A DNA stretch of 64,000 nt from Leptodactylus fallax (taxonomy: Eukaryota > Chordata > Amphibia > Anura > Leptodactylidae): NCBI GenBank assembly GCA_947044405.1, contig CAMRHE010000324.1, forward strand, positions 1 through 64,000, in the 5' to 3' direction. Shown one piece after another: positions 1-11,649 of the stretch (the stretch's first letter is position 1; the number at the start of each line of letters is the position of its first letter). The position numbers were made by a program, and so were the translations under genes. The notes below the pieces were generated by a model. The model was not told the DNA's origin. It made no database searches and was given only the letters and a program-made list of their open reading frames with translations.

Positions 1-535
1 TGGATGCAACTCAGTATTCACTCTCCTCCAAATACGATGAGTTGTGTTTCTACCAAACAGTTCTACTTTGGTTTCATCTGACCATATAACATTCTCCCAG
101 TGCTCTTCTGGAATATCCAAATGCTCTCTAGCAAACTTCAGATGGGCCCGGATATGTACTGGCTTAAGCAGGGGGACACATCTGGCACTGCAGGATCTAA
201 GTACCTGACGGCGTAGTGTGTTACTCACGGTAGCCTTTGTTACGTTAGTCCCAGCTTTGTGCAGGTCATTCACTAGGTCCCCCCGTGTGGTTCTGGGATT
301 TTTGCTCACCGTTCTTGTGATCATTTTGACCCAACGGGGGTGAGATCTTGAGTTGAGCCCCTGATCGAGGGAGATTATCAGTGATCTTGTATGTCTTCCA
401 TTTTGTAATCATTGCTCCCACAGTTGATTTCTTCACACCAAGCTGCTTGCCTATTGCAGATTCAGTCTTCCCAGCCTGGTGCAGGTCTACAATTTTGTTT
501 CTGGTGTCCTTCCACAGCTCTTTGGTCTTCACCAT
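1..535 (-). pseudogene. Tc1 transposase, N-terminal half, frameshifted
   Basis: The reading starts at 535 with [10 protein letters not shown] and gives an N-terminal helix-turn-helix that would bind the terminal repeats. The frame is lost near 270-290; the transposase then continues in another frame with a second DNA-binding helix region and reaches WSDETKVELFG (codons near 65-80), which carries the first catalytic Asp of the DDE domain. The rest lies outside the window. The frameshift makes this copy non-functional. Family assignment rests on the order of HTH and catalytic motif. Confidence 0.8.
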
Positions 536-789
536 AGTGGAGTTTGGAGTGAGACTGTTTGAGGTTGTGGACAGGTGTCTGTTTGTAGGTGACCAAATAC
601 TTATTTTCCACCATAATTTGCAAATAAATTCTTAAAAAATCAGACAATGTGATTTTCTAGATATGTTTTCTCATTTTGTCTCTCATAGTTGAGGTCTACC
701 TATGATGTCAATTACAGTCCTCTCTCATCTTTTTAAGTGGGAGAACTTGCACAATTGGTGACTGACTAAATACTTCTTTTTCCCCACTG
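1..789 (-). mobile_element. Tc1-like transposon, cut by window start
   Basis: This is the 5' part of a Tc1/mariner element read on the minus strand. Its outer end is a typical Tc1 terminal repeat finishing at 789, followed by TA at 790-791, the usual target dinucleotide. The terminal region (about 550-789) precedes the transposase start at 535. The other end lies outside the window. A solo terminal fragment of the same family sits at 27,095-27,210. Confidence 0.85.
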
Positions 790-979
790 TATGTTTTTGT
801 TTAATAAGACAAGGCAACGTCTGAAGTGAGTGGAGAAGTATTAGAACACTAATTATTTTAATAAGATTAACTCTACCAAATATGGAAAACAGAAGATCCA
901 TTGTTTCGTAATTGTTTCAAGAATGGAAACCAGAAGATCCATCCATCATTTGTCATTGTTTCAAGTTGTTCGTTATTTA

Positions 980-1260
980 TTTTATTTAAAGTGTAACTAA
1001 ACTTTCGGACAACTTTTGATTTCTTCCAGTATTTGTGAAATCCTGCATTATATAACTGTTTGATGTGACCTTCCTCTACTCTCAATTTCTCTACATGTTA
1101 CACAGCCCTGTATTCCCGTACACAGTAACATTCAGTGAGAGGCAGGAATAGCTCTCAATGCAGAAAAAAGGTATCCAAAATTTGTTAATGAAGTGTATTA
1201 CAAAATTTATTAATACTACCTGAAAATCGAAAGTTGTCCAAAAGTTAAGTTATTCTTTAA
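980..1260. repeat. dispersed repeat, half-copy of the foldback at 61.3-62.0 kb
   Basis: The stretch shares blocks with 61,340-61,980, for example the 'taactaaactttc' block and the 'gaggcaggaa(t/c)agctctcaat' block near 1140-1160 and 61,955-61,975. It has no coding content. It is probably one arm of a non-autonomous foldback element. Confidence 0.5.
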
Positions 1261-2049
1261 ACCAATATCCCTATTCCGGTAACCAATCTGCACCTGGGTC
1301 AAGCAGATTTTTTTTCAGGCAGATTCTGCATCAGAAATCCCATAGAAATTAATGGGAGGTGGAAATTTTTTTCCATCGGCACAGATTTTGATGCGGATTT
1401 TGACACAGACTTTGATGTGGAATTTGAACAATTCCGCCCCAATATCCGCTCACTGAATTTTGAACTTGGCCCTGCCCAATAAAGGGGTGGCAACTTCATT
1501 AATAAGCCACCAGCCATTTTGAGATTGCAGGAGAACCAGTTTGGACATCAGCTAGAACATGCCTGTGAATCTTCAGTTTGCTGTCCAAAATGTAAGTATG
1601 ATTGCACAAGTATTTCATGTGCATGAAACTTAATTTATGTGTTATTAAATTAATATCTACATTTTTAATCTAATATTTTTTTTCTTTATGCAGATAACTT
1701 TTGCAGACTACTTGCAAAACTCTTAAAAGTAAGTATTCTAAATGCACATTTTTTCATCAGGGACAGGCAGACTGTAGTTCAAAGGAATATAATATATTGC
1801 ATCATCTAATTTAATCTGGAGATGGGAGCACATTTTAGACTAGTATTTTTTATTTTTGTTTGTATCTAGCATCCTGCATTTTAGAGCTAGTATATGAAGA
1901 ACATTTTGGAATACATGTGTTTGTTTCATCTTGTATCCTCCATTTTACACCTGTTTTTACACCACTTTTTAAACAAGTGTTGATTTTATCTTTCATCGTC
2001 TATTTTAGGACTAGTTTGTAAAGCACATTTTGGAACATTATTATTTTTA

Positions 2050-2243
2050 TTATTATCGTTTATTTATATAGCACCATTAATTACATGGTGCTTTACATTT
2101 GAGGGTTTACATACGGTACACAAAATATACAAGACAAATATACTAACAGTGACCAACTGGCACAGTGGGATAGAGGGCCCTGCGCACAAGGGCTTACAAT
2201 CTATGAGGTAAGAGGGATAGAGACAGGAATACATGTATATAGT

Positions 2244-2246
<3 letters not shown>
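2050..2246 (-). repeat. SINE/LINE 3'-tail-like repeat
   Basis: This stretch holds 'tatatagcacc', 'ggtgctttacat' and 'agggcttacaatctatgagg', the reverse complement of a 3' tail seen on dispersed vertebrate retroposons. It ends against an (AT)n tract. It resembles, but is not identical to, the tail of the SINE at 19.9 kb. No coding capacity is seen. Confidence 0.45.

Positions 2247-2292
<46 letters not shown>
2247..2292. repeat. (AT)n microsatellite
   Basis: Uninterrupted TA dinucleotide tract of about 45 bases. Any reading frame across it is an artefact. Confidence 0.95.
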
Positions 2293-2294
<2 letters not shown>

Positions 2295-2625
2295 ATTTGA
2301 CATAATATTTTAATATTTTTTTATTTAAGTTATTAATATTCCAAAATATTTTTTTGGTTTTTCACAGTATTTAAGATTGACATGAATGTCCCCAAACTGA
2401 CTGAACTAATGAGTCTACTTCAAAACTTTTTATTGTATAAAATAATTGTTTGTTTAGTCTTGGCCCATGTTTTCCCAAAATTTAAGAATGTGTAAACAAC
2501 TTTTTTTTTTAACTTTATCATGGGGGATCTGCTCTATCATACATAACAGCATAAACATTCTGGCTTAAAGCATTGTTTTTTATTAACCTTTTAAATTTTT
2601 TGTGCTCTTTTTGTTTATGATGCAG

Positions 2626-3340
2626 ATTCATTCACACCCATGCCTCTGGGACAAAAATGAGTGTATAGCTGGATGTATGCTAAGGACTGAATCCGGAATG
2701 GGACGTTAAACTTTTATATACATTTTTTGCAAATGTTTGTTGTTTTAAACAGGCTTAATTTTTGCAACTTGTAAACAATATTAAATAACATTATATTGCT
2801 TTGACAGAGAAGGATATCAAAAGCTGGTGGAAGAGTGTACAGGATCGGTTCATGAAGGACATCTGTAAGGCTGTAAAGATCACCAACTATGAGGTGCTCC
2901 TGTTCCTCCTGCCCAGCAGGGGACAATGACTGTAAGTATTTATAATCTAAGTTATCCCCAAGTTTTTATTGTATTGTTTTTATGCTTATTTGTTATTTTT
3001 CCAAACAGAACCTCTGGAAATTTACAGGAACCAGAGGAGCAGTTGAAGTCCATTGCTCAACAAGAAGAACAGGAGCAGGCGGAGAGTGATCCCACTCCAT
3101 CTACATCTGCGATCTCATGAACTGGAGGAGGAGTCTGATGAACCTGAACTGTCTGCATTGCTGGGAGAGGGACCTGTTTCATCACCATCACCTATATCAC
3201 CAGTAGTTTAGGCTGAATTGTCACCACCATCCAGTCCAGCTGCTGGTGCCCCCCTGGCAGTCACCCGTTGCAGACATCGGGCTCCTCCTCCAACCAGTAC
3301 ACCTTCCACCAGGGAATGGACCTGAAAGACCCCCTGTATA
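2626..3340 (+). pseudogene. Harbinger-associated MADF/Myb-like DNA-binding protein, exons
   Basis: PIF/Harbinger elements encode a second protein with a MADF/Myb-type domain that helps bring the transposase to DNA. Here an exon opens at 2626 after a 'gatgcag' acceptor with IHSHPCLWDKNE, the usual start of a MADF domain. A second exon from 2808 gives EKDIKSWWKSVQDRF and continues to about 2931. A gtaagt donor at 2932 and a 'ccaaacag' acceptor ending at 3008 bound a 77-bp intron. The next exon is Glu/Pro/Ser-rich and leads, with frame changes, to a C-terminal segment near 3365-3520 (EAMSPILRVHSYDEIEFFG) resembling the conserved tail of these proteins. Stops and frame changes mark it as decayed. 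It converges on the transposase relic at 4.35-5.0 kb. Exon limits are inferred by eye. Confidence 0.6.
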
Positions 3341-3680
3341 AAGAACAGTCAACTAGAAGTTGAGTTGGAAGCAATGTCCCCTATCCTGAGGGTACACAGC
3401 TATGACGAAATAGAATTCTTTGGTCATATAATCTCATTCTGCTGCTGCTGGATAAGTCCCGAATGCCAAGGAATCTTTATGTCTGTTGTCTATGTCAAGG
3501 CAGCAGACTTCAAGTCTGTTCCCAGCCTGATGGTAATCTTCCTTTTTTCCACATCAACCTTATCCTTATCCCTCACAAAGCCAAACTCCACCACACACAA
3601 GTGGCTCATTAGATCCCCCAGATTCCCCCTGTTTATTATGAAAATCTTAAATTTTATTTATTGTTATTTATTTCTGTTTT

Positions 3681-3740
3681 GGGGGTTACTGGGGGGGTTA
3701 ATATGGGGGGGGGTCAGTATGGCGGGTTACTATGGGGGGT
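3681..3740 (+). other. G-rich tract with quadruplex potential
   Basis: Runs of 5, 7, 9, 3 and 6 G are separated by short spacers built on 'ttactatg', so the plus strand satisfies the usual four-run G-quadruplex pattern. It lies between the two Harbinger relic genes and looks like a short degenerate tandem repeat. Confidence 0.6.
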
Positions 3741-4346
3741 TACTATGAGTTCAGGGGTTGTAATTGTATTTTGTACTTGGATTTTTGTAAATATTATTTT
3801 CATATTCAAAAGGCTTGTGGGCAGTTCTGCCACTGGCACAATTGAAGAAAATGTGTCCAAAAATTTATCACATTTCAGGGGTAACTTGGTGATCAGTTGG
3901 CCTACATATATAATTAAAAGTCACAAATTCTCACATACCAGTGATCTTATTTTTGTAAAATCATTGAGTCTGCCACAGATCATTAAGTTCTCCTATGCCT
4001 ATAACAATCATTTTTTAATCATTTCCGAAGAAAAAAAATATTTTAGCATAAAAACATATTTATTTGTGACGTAAATATATTCTGTGTGATTGGCAAAATA
4101 TAGATAATTTTTATTGGTCTAAAACAACAAATAGAATAAAAAAAAAATCTAATAAAATGGACTGATAAAGTCCATTGGTCAAAACTAAAAAAAGAATAAA
4201 TGCAAATATGGAAGGTGACAGGTGCCCCAGATGAAAGGTCAATAGCTGTGCTAGGTGGACCAGAGGCTTGGTGTGACAGGAGGCTGCTGCAAAGATCCAA
4301 CCTGTGCCAGGTGCATAGATGGCATGTGCATTGGATGCCAGGTGGG

Positions 4347-5010
4347 CTACATACCATGATGAAAACCATCAATCCTGGTCAGGCTGCTCTTCACTGAGAC
4401 TGGTGAAAATTGCCAAGGCACTGCACCTTCGGGAGTCATGAAGTAGTCTATGAAGGCATATCTCACCTGTACAACTGAGTTGGATGTGTGACCAAAGTTC
4501 TGGTTGGGAGATGGTTCTCCAAAAGAAATCTGTGGCTCCACTTCCATTTCTCGGCTAACATAGTTATGAACATAGTTGTGAAACACACAAGAAGCTTTGA
4601 TGACAATGTCAACCATGCCAGCATCCAGCTACAGTGCACTGGTGAAGATCCTCCACTTACTAGCCATGATCCTGAAGGTGCTCTCCACAAATTGAGGCTC
4701 AGACTCATGTTGAAGGTCCTCTTCCAGGCATCTAGCAGGTTTGTCATAATTGGAAATGCCTCATCAGATACCATAATGAAGGAGACTGGATGTGTGGTAC
4801 CTGGAAACAGCCTTGGAGGAGGTAGAGTCACCTGATCATTGCCCTAAAGTCAATGACAGTAGTGCCTGGGAGTCCCCAGTAGTATCATAGGCGCAGACAT
4901 CAATAGAAAAAATCTTTATATGGCATCAGCCACTGCCATCAGGACCACTAAAAAATACTTCTTGTAAATGAAGTATTGTGATCCTGCATGCTGTGGCTGC
5001 TGCACGCTGT
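4347..5010 (-). pseudogene. PIF/Harbinger transposase (DDE_Tnp_4), C-terminal part
   Basis: Read on the minus strand, this keeps the landmarks of the Harbinger DDE nuclease, spread over frames. YFIYKKYF and LMAVADA (near 4,920-4,980) carry the first catalytic Asp. IMVSDEAFPIM (near 4,730-4,790) carries the second. After a frame change near 4,700 come FVESTFRIMASKWRIF with the Glu, then MVDIVIKASCVFHNYV ending near 4,560, and a tail ending near 4,350. At least two frameshifts and internal stops make it a fossil. Upstream of 5,010 I cannot follow the N-terminal part. With the MADF relic at 2.6-3.5 kb it forms the two-gene layout known for Harbinger. TIRs and the 3-bp target duplication were not found. 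Confidence 0.7.
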
Positions 5011-7430
5011 AAGACAGTGATGGGGAAAATTAGGGAAGGAAGATATATTTCCCTCTGGTTTCTTTCATATGTGTACCAGGAATATGGTGTTCCAATTTCT
5101 ATTCCATTTCTGTTATTAGGAACAGAGTGCTGGTTAATCACTGCATCTGCAGCATTTTCATAAAAAAGGTGCCTTCACAGGGGTTGAGGGAGCTCAGAGT
5201 TGAACAGGATTCTGGAGGAGTTCAGTCTAAGACTCAGTATTGGATGTGCACTGGAACTGTAAAGTTTGGACCTCTGCACTCTGCCTATGAATGCAATTTA
5301 CTTATCACTGCTCTGTCTCCAGTGCCTGGTAGAATGGCACTTTGTATAGACAGGAACATCTATGTCAGTTAGAACTCAGCCGAGAAGGTTTTGGTTTTTT
5401 TTTATTGCCGAAGAAGGCTGTTCTTTTCTGTTGGGTTTGGACTATAAAAATAAACACAGGCACCCTGTTTGCAGCCTACCAGCTGTGTCACTGTCTTCTC
5501 CATCTGTTGTGAACCAGCTTTGCCTGCCACTACTAACGCTAATTCTCCACGACCCGTACATACTTACCGCCAACGGCACCTATGCAGTTGGGGAAATTGG
5601 CCACAGGCTGAAAGTCTGCTGGTACTGGCAACCAAATCTCTGGGGTTGGACTGGGCATAAAGATGGGCTTCAAATGCTACCAGATTATGTAGCATGTGCT
5701 CCTCCCTATTCCAGAAATGATGGATTTACCAAACCGGAATTGGAGGTGCAGGGATGCATAACTCTTCTCAGTTGCCAAAAATCTGAAGGGTAAGAGAAAA
5801 CTAAAATTAGTGAACTTGTAAAGACAAATTCTCATACCTGTGATTGTCCAAAAAATGCACAATTCAAAAAAAGAGTTCAAAACAGTTTAATATGGTATAT
5901 TGAGATTACTTACAAAGTCAGCATTGCCAGTAAAGGCAGAATAGAACCTCCAGAGAGCAACACCAGTTGTCACTTCCACCTAGTGACATATCTCCTATAT
6001 CTCTAGCATTAAGTTGAGACAGCAGACTTCTAATCAGCAGAGAGTCGATATGCAAAAGAGTTTTTATTTGTTGCTGAATAACAAGTATATTCCTGACCAG
6101 CAGGATTTTTTAATCAAGCCAAACATTGATCAAATCTAGAGCCTCTGTGAAAGACTTGTAATCTGTAAGATTGCCTCTAACAGCATATTCATAACTAGGT
6201 TGAAATCCCATTCTACAACCTTATTAGGTAGCATAACTTGCAAGAATTGGAGAAAGAAGATAAAAACCCCCTCATGAACAATATTTGTATTTCTATTTTA
6301 ATCTTACTATCCTCAGAATCTCTTTCTATAGAAATTATTTTAAATCTAAGATGTTTTCTGACCAAGATTGTTACTCTCCTCTTCTGTCCATTAACTTCAC
6401 TTCCAACAGCCATATCTACAGTACTTAATTTATTATTAGTTTCTCAATTTCCTTTAGTACCAAATATGTTTGTTGTATTAATACTAGATATCTATTCAGT
6501 GGTTAGACTGTCCCACTGTTTACAAAAATAAAGGTGGACCAAAAAAGAAGGGCTCTAGACATTGGAATCCTCCTCAGAACACCTATGTACTGTATATCTG
6601 GCTCCAATTTTTCCTGCTGCTGATGAGTCTTTTCCTATTATCCACCTATCTATCACACAATATTACACCTGCCCCTCAAAACCAAGAAAGAAGCACAATA
6701 AATGATAGAAGGAAAAAAATAAAATAAAAAGAAAAGGTCCCATCATCTTTATAGTGACTTTGTTTCTTATACAAGGCTGCACAAACCTCTGTAAAGCCTT
6801 TATCTTCCTACTGTAGCTGTCTCCATGGGATAGATTTTCTGTCCTTCTAACACAAATTCTTTCCTTTCTCTATACGCAAGGGTTTCACCTTGTCGTTATA
6901 CTGTAGTTCAGACATTTAGCAATAACTGGTTTTGGTCTTATTTTCCCTTCATTTTTGAATGGACCAATTCTGTGGGATTTCTCAATAACCATTTGGTTTG
7001 GATCCCTATGAAATTATGGTTACGACAATGGAATTATACTTGTAACCAAATCATTTAATCTGTAGATTTATCTGCAGTTTGTACGATTCCCAAGTGTCTT
7101 ATACTGCCTTTTTGTGATTGATCTTTATAATCATTGATTTTATTATAAGGAAAATATTCTAAATATGAAGTTATGTCTAGTACTAAAGTGTGAATTTATT
7201 GTCTTGCCTGTTGTGGTGGGTGATAGTCTGTGGTCAGTAGGTTACTATGTACTGAGAACACCACACATAAGTCAACACGGGTAGAGACAACAGAAGGGTT
7301 GGTTCGTGTTCAGCAGACAGGAACATATGAGCCTTGTATGTTACAACATACTGATAATATATCAAAATCTGGCACAGTTTGATTACTTTAATTGAGCAGC
7401 TGGTTCACCCACTTTTGTATTGATAACACA
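5011..7430. other. no recognised gene
   Basis: AT-rich sequence without a convincing exon or repeat boundary. The N-terminal part of the Harbinger transposase may be hidden in 5.0-5.8 kb, but no motif supports it. Short open frames here show no recognised domain. Confidence 0.5.
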
Positions 7431-7599
7431 TGTCCATTTGTAGTTACACCTTTTAGACTGTTTTTACTGCTTATAGAAATAGGGCCACAGCATGTATGCA
7501 TAGTAGCCAATAGTGACACTACTTTAAGGATGTGAATCTCACGGGTCCATTCTCTGGATGTTTATATAATGTGAGTATCAGGAATTGACTTCCCAGCCA

Positions 7600-8010
7600 T
7601 ATTCTGCAGCCTTGATCATTATGCCATTGTAGAAGCCTGTTTATTCTTTTCTTTGCTGAGCCTGGTCCTTTCTATTGGAATGATTAGCTTATGGATCTCA
7701 TCTTCTTTGTGGCCAATCACAGTATAGCAATCCCTATATAAACCCACAGCGTACTCCATCCTGTGCCTGATTATTCTGGCTGTCTGCTTCCTGTTTGCCC
7801 TGATCTTCACCATTACTCTATTGCTCCTGTGTACCAATTCCTGCATACGTCTGACTACGGCTGATCCATTGCTCCTGTGTACCGAATCCTGCATATGTCT
7901 GACCACAGTTGCTTCTTACTCCTCAAGTACTATTCCTGCTAGTTATCTCTTCATCTACTACAGTTTAAGTGCCATTGCCTCACCAATTGGACTCCAGATC
8001 AGATAACTAG
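7600..8010. repeat. LTR-like fragment with a 48-bp tandem duplication
   Basis: A 'ctatataaacccaca' TATA-like block near 7,733 is followed by a Cys/Leu-codon-rich leader-like stretch. Near 7,820-7,905 a unit beginning 'attgctcctgtgtacc' is present twice in tandem. The pattern suits the promoter and R region of a frog LTR, but no TG...CA ends or target duplication were found. Confidence 0.35.
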
Positions 8011-8039
8011 CACCGTTACAGTGAGTCACATGTTATGGG

Positions 8040-8383
8040 TAGGTAAGAAGACTATTACCTTCTTACAGTTTATGGTGAGTGGGTACCTGAGTCCTTATTT
8101 TTACCTGGAATAACTTATCCATTAAAAGAACTAAAAGGTATATTGCAGAAGAACCCTGAGATCAAGGAGAGAATAAATTTGGTTAATATTATGTTGCACA
8201 GAGTCATTCACAGCACTATAAGTAGTGGAGATAAGTTGATGTCCATGTCCTCAAATATAAAAGATTTTACCCCCCACCATTGTATGATATTTTCACTGCC
8301 ATCTCACAACTGAAAATCAGATAACACATTCTGTATTTAGCCCTATTTTGTTACTGCTTAGAGGCTTAATATTATTCACATTG

Positions 8384-8425
<42 letters not shown>

Positions 8426-8671
8426 TGTATATGTAAGTATTGTACAATGTATGAGGGATTAGATAGATGTTTTATGGGAATATTCCATATATTATTGCTG
8501 TGCTTATGTATCTATTTGACTATAAATCTTATAATGTGGTCTGTAAAGAAACTCACTAGAAAGAGACGCAAACATGGTACATCGGGACTACAAGTTGTAA
8601 GGGTGGTTGGGCACACTGACAAACATGACGGTGAAGGCATCCCTCTGTGTATTAGACCGATAGGTGTATAA
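8040..8671 (+). pseudogene. possible retroviral Env transmembrane tail
   Basis: The downstream frame (8,348-8,671) holds a hydrophobic segment followed at once by a basic stretch (KKLTRKRRK), as in the membrane anchor and cytoplasmic tail of a retroviral Env. An (AT)n tract interrupts the start of the frame. About 100 bases beyond its stop lie a polypurine tract and a TG-starting LTR-like segment, which is the right order for env, PPT and 3' LTR. Similarity to a named Env was not recognised, so the call rests on position and membrane topology. Confidence 0.4.
8388..8424. repeat. (AT)n microsatellite
   Basis: Dinucleotide tract of about 37 bases inside the putative Env-tail frame. Confidence 0.95.
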
Positions 8672-8776
8672 CTGGTATAACATATCCATGTTAAATGAGG
8701 TGAAGTTTCCGGAAAAGTTCCTCAGGATCTGATTAGCAGCTCCTAATGTACCCTGGGTATGGGTTATATAATTTAC

Positions 8777-9120
8777 AAAAGGAGGGAAATGTGAAGGATC
8801 CAGCTTGTACCTGTGTCCATCCTAACATTCCTTTCTTGGGCGCTTCCCAGAGCTCATCCCCTCCTTTACAGAAAACTGTTATCTATAATGGGATGAAACT
8901 TCTTCTTCGTGCCTTATCCAATAGTTAAGTGCTAAATCTTATGTGACAGCTTTATACCCAATCATGTTATATTAATTATACTAATTATACCTTCTTTGTC
9001 TCTGCAATGTATAACCATGCCTACAATGTATAAAAACCTCACTATCTGCCATTAAAGATGAGAATCCATATTGGTCACGTACTAGCACCTTGTGACTGTG
9101 TGTGTTTCTCTGAGCTGGCC
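8777..9120 (+). mobile_element. polypurine tract and 3' LTR-like segment of an old ERV
   Basis: The purine run AAAAGGAGGGAAA (8,777-8,789) directly precedes TGTGAAGGATCC at 8,790, the expected PPT/U3 junction. A TATA-like TATAAAAAC lies at 9,029 and an ATTAAA polyadenylation variant at 9,051, so U3 and R are in the normal order. The U5 end and a matching 5' LTR were not found. This LTR differs from that of the ERV at 10.7-15.6 kb. Confidence 0.5.
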
Positions 9121-10030
9121 CATATACCATTTATACTAATTTGGATTTAAATATGATGATACTTAGAGTAGATTGCACTCATAAAGGTGCCGGGATAACA
9201 CCTCCTATCACAGGACTCCACTACTCCTCCTGGAACAGTATCCATAGTGTTAGTTAACTCCCTGTGTAAGGTCTCTCTGAATAAGAGCCTTGGGCTGCAT
9301 CTTCCTTCCACAGGAGCTGTGTTGGGAACCGTAGGGCTCAGTGTGCAGAGCTAGCATACCCTGTCACCACAAACTGCTATACTGAACTCTACCGGTTCCC
9401 CTGGAGACTTAAGTCTCCTAGACCCCGCCCAATGGCCTGTGAGAGGCCAGGGCTGTACCAAGTGTAGGGGTTGAACAAGGGGGAAACAAACAGGGAAATA
9501 ACAAAGTGGAGAGATGCAAAAATGACATGTAACACATAACATATAAATAGAACATACAAACATAACCGAGAGGCACAAAGACAAACACAATGTAAGCAGG
9601 AGCACTCTGGGATAGGTTGTTTGCCTTAGAAAGCTAGAAATTGGATAGACAGGTTCCTAGGATACCATACAGTGTTATGCACTATGTATTAAGCCAATTT
9701 AAGCTGTGGTTCACACTGAACTTGTCTGACCTGAAACAAATCTTGGTCCTGAACCACTCGAACCCAAAACAAAATGAATCTTGAGAGGTTCGCCCATCTC
9801 TAATTATTCTACTGTTCTGTGAGACCAAATACTTGTATTATCCGCTCCTAAACAATCAGAGACTTGTGTGAGAAGATAATGCAGGGACTTGTACACACAG
9901 ATCAGTAATTTGTGCACTTACTGCAAGTACTTTATTGCAATGTGCCCCTAAGAGCAGAGCAACAGCAAAGACATGTAGAGATGGAGGAGAGTTATCTTCA
10001 TTAAGCCCTGTCTCTCCATGACTGCTATGC
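9121..10030. other. no gene; repeat debris
   Basis: No coding signal was seen. Near 9,705-9,806 a segment ends in 'ggttcgcccatctctaa', the reverse complement of an 'agagatgggc' terminus that recurs at 30,860 and 55,655, so the segment is probably one end of a non-autonomous hAT-like repeat. Confidence 0.4.
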
Positions 10031-10453
10031 TAGGAAACAGTAAAAAAGCGCTGTGGGAAAAACCAGGGTGGCAACACATTGTGGTTTTTCCTGCATGCTC
10101 TTTTCACAGAAAGTCTGCAGAGGTCTTTTTGTGTCCCCCACCCTTTTTATGTTACGGGTGGTCTTTTCTGAGGAAGCTTCTTCAGATTTTGATGTTTCCA
10201 CTTGCTTCCAACAATCCTTAGCATGTCTCTTTATTGCATGACTGATTTTAAGAAGAAACACAGCTTTTTTTTGTTACAGATTTTATTGCGGTTTTTTGAG
10301 CCAAAGCCAGGAGTGGATTGATCAGAATGTAAAAGTATAAGAACTTCCTATATATTTTCCATTTCTTTTGTAGCCATTCTTGGCTTTGGCTCAAAAACCG
10401 CAGCAAAATCTGAAACAAAAAATGCAGCGTTTTTGCATCGTGGGGATTCAACC
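10030..10453. repeat. R1 foldback repeat, copy 1
   Basis: The core at about 10,268-10,425 is an inverted repeat. Its left arm reads 'gcggttttttgagccaaagc', and its right arm 'gctttggctcaaaaaccgc'. The outer end near 10,437-10,453 resembles the 'ggggccttagcct' terminus of other copies at 19.2, 23.0, 44.8 and 60.3 kb. It is a non-coding, MITE-like family. Confidence 0.65.
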
Positions 10454-10721
10454 TTACTACCCTCCCCCCAAAAGCCAGGGGAAGGTCTCACAGTAGGAGA
10501 GGGCCCTAACATAGACAACAGAGGGTATTGAATGAACAGATATAGCATAGCACAAATGCAAAAATAAAGCTTAACATTTAATATTATAAATAGATAAAAA
10601 ATACCTCTAACCAAGGCAAAATCAAAGCATCAAAAATCACCACTATAAGGTAAAAATGGATGGATCTTACCCACACTGCAGGATACAGGGAAATCGACCA
10701 AAGGAGATGGCTTTTGCACGG

Positions 10722-10726
10722 CAGGA
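10722..10726 (+). other. 5-bp target-site duplication, left
   Basis: CAGGA directly precedes the 5' LTR and is repeated at 15,591-15,595 after the 3' LTR, which fixes both outer boundaries of the provirus. Confidence 0.85.
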
Positions 10727-11645
10727 TGTAATGCAAAATAGCTGCCCTTGATAAAATGGCTGCTCATGACAAGATGTTTATAATAGCCAGTTCATAGTAA
10801 CCTTAATTTCAACCCGGTATAAAGTAATGTCTACACACTCTATCAAGTTGACAGGTTCTGAGATTTACATGTCCATACAAACCAGTTCAAAAGGTTATAT
10901 TTACATGTCCATACAAACTAGATCAAAGACGCTGTTTGAAGTGATATTTACATGTCCATACAAACTAGATCAAAAGGTTATATTTACATGTCCATACAAA
11001 CTAGATCAAAGATTCTATTTGAAGTGATATTTACATGTCCATACAAACTAGATCAAAGGGGAAACTCTGTTTGAAGCGTATGTGTCACGAGACATATTCA
11101 AGTGGAAATTGGCCCCTTCCACATGAATATGAGCTTGGAGACGAGTAAGGCCTTACAGAGGTGTATCACTTCTGTAACCGCCCACTCTATGACGCACACA
11201 AAGGGTATAAGATGGGAAACATCCCCCAGCATTAATGTTGCAATCTTGACAGCAGTGATTGGGGACGCCTGGTTCTGCTTGATAAGACCTGTCACATGGC
11301 TGGGTGATACTTCCTGCAGATACCCTTATCGGAATTCATCAATGAAGCTTGGCAGTGTTGTAAGTGTGGATTTAATTACCTTCTTTTCTGATTAACTTTG
11401 ATATACCTTTCTTTATTGCAAGTGTTGATTTGATATACCTTCTGATATACTTTTAAGTGTTATAAGTGTTCATTTAATTACATTCTAATATCTGTTATAC
11501 TTTTCCTTGTTGTAAGACCTTTTTGATATCTTTTTATACTCTTCTTAATTAAAATGTTAAGCTATTGGTGATAGTCCAGTGTTTTATTCTATAACTTTAT
11601 TCTATTATACGGAATCCAAAGAATCTTTTTTCATTTGGCAAAACA
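10727..11645 (+). repeat. ERV 5' LTR
   Basis: The 919-bp LTR starts TGTAATGC and ends CAAAACA, so it has TG...CA ends. U3 carries a block of tandem motifs (10,860-11,060). A TATA-like 'gggtataagatg' lies near 11,205. The 3' LTR copy is at 14,551-15,590. Confidence 0.85.
10860..11060 (+). promoter_or_regulatory. U3 tandem repeats (5 copies)
   Basis: The motif 'atttacatgtccatacaaa' occurs five times, with alternating spacings of about 35 and 48 bases, upstream of the TATA-like site. The position is that of a retroviral U3 enhancer. The 3' LTR has six copies. Confidence 0.7.
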
Positions 11646-11649
11646 TTTT

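Noticed and set aside
2064..2303. IYIYIY-containing frame
   Set aside because: Translation of an (AT)n tract. The same applies at 8.39, 16.55 and 48.43 kb.
7619..7906. Minus-strand 95-codon frame with a repeated MVRHMQ/VHRSN text
   Set aside because: The repetition comes from a 48-bp tandem duplication, and the opposite strand looks like LTR leader sequence.
11102..11395. 97-codon frame MEIGPFHMNM... present in both ERV LTRs
   Set aside because: It lies in U3-R of the LTRs, is truncated in the 3' copy, and no domain is recognised.
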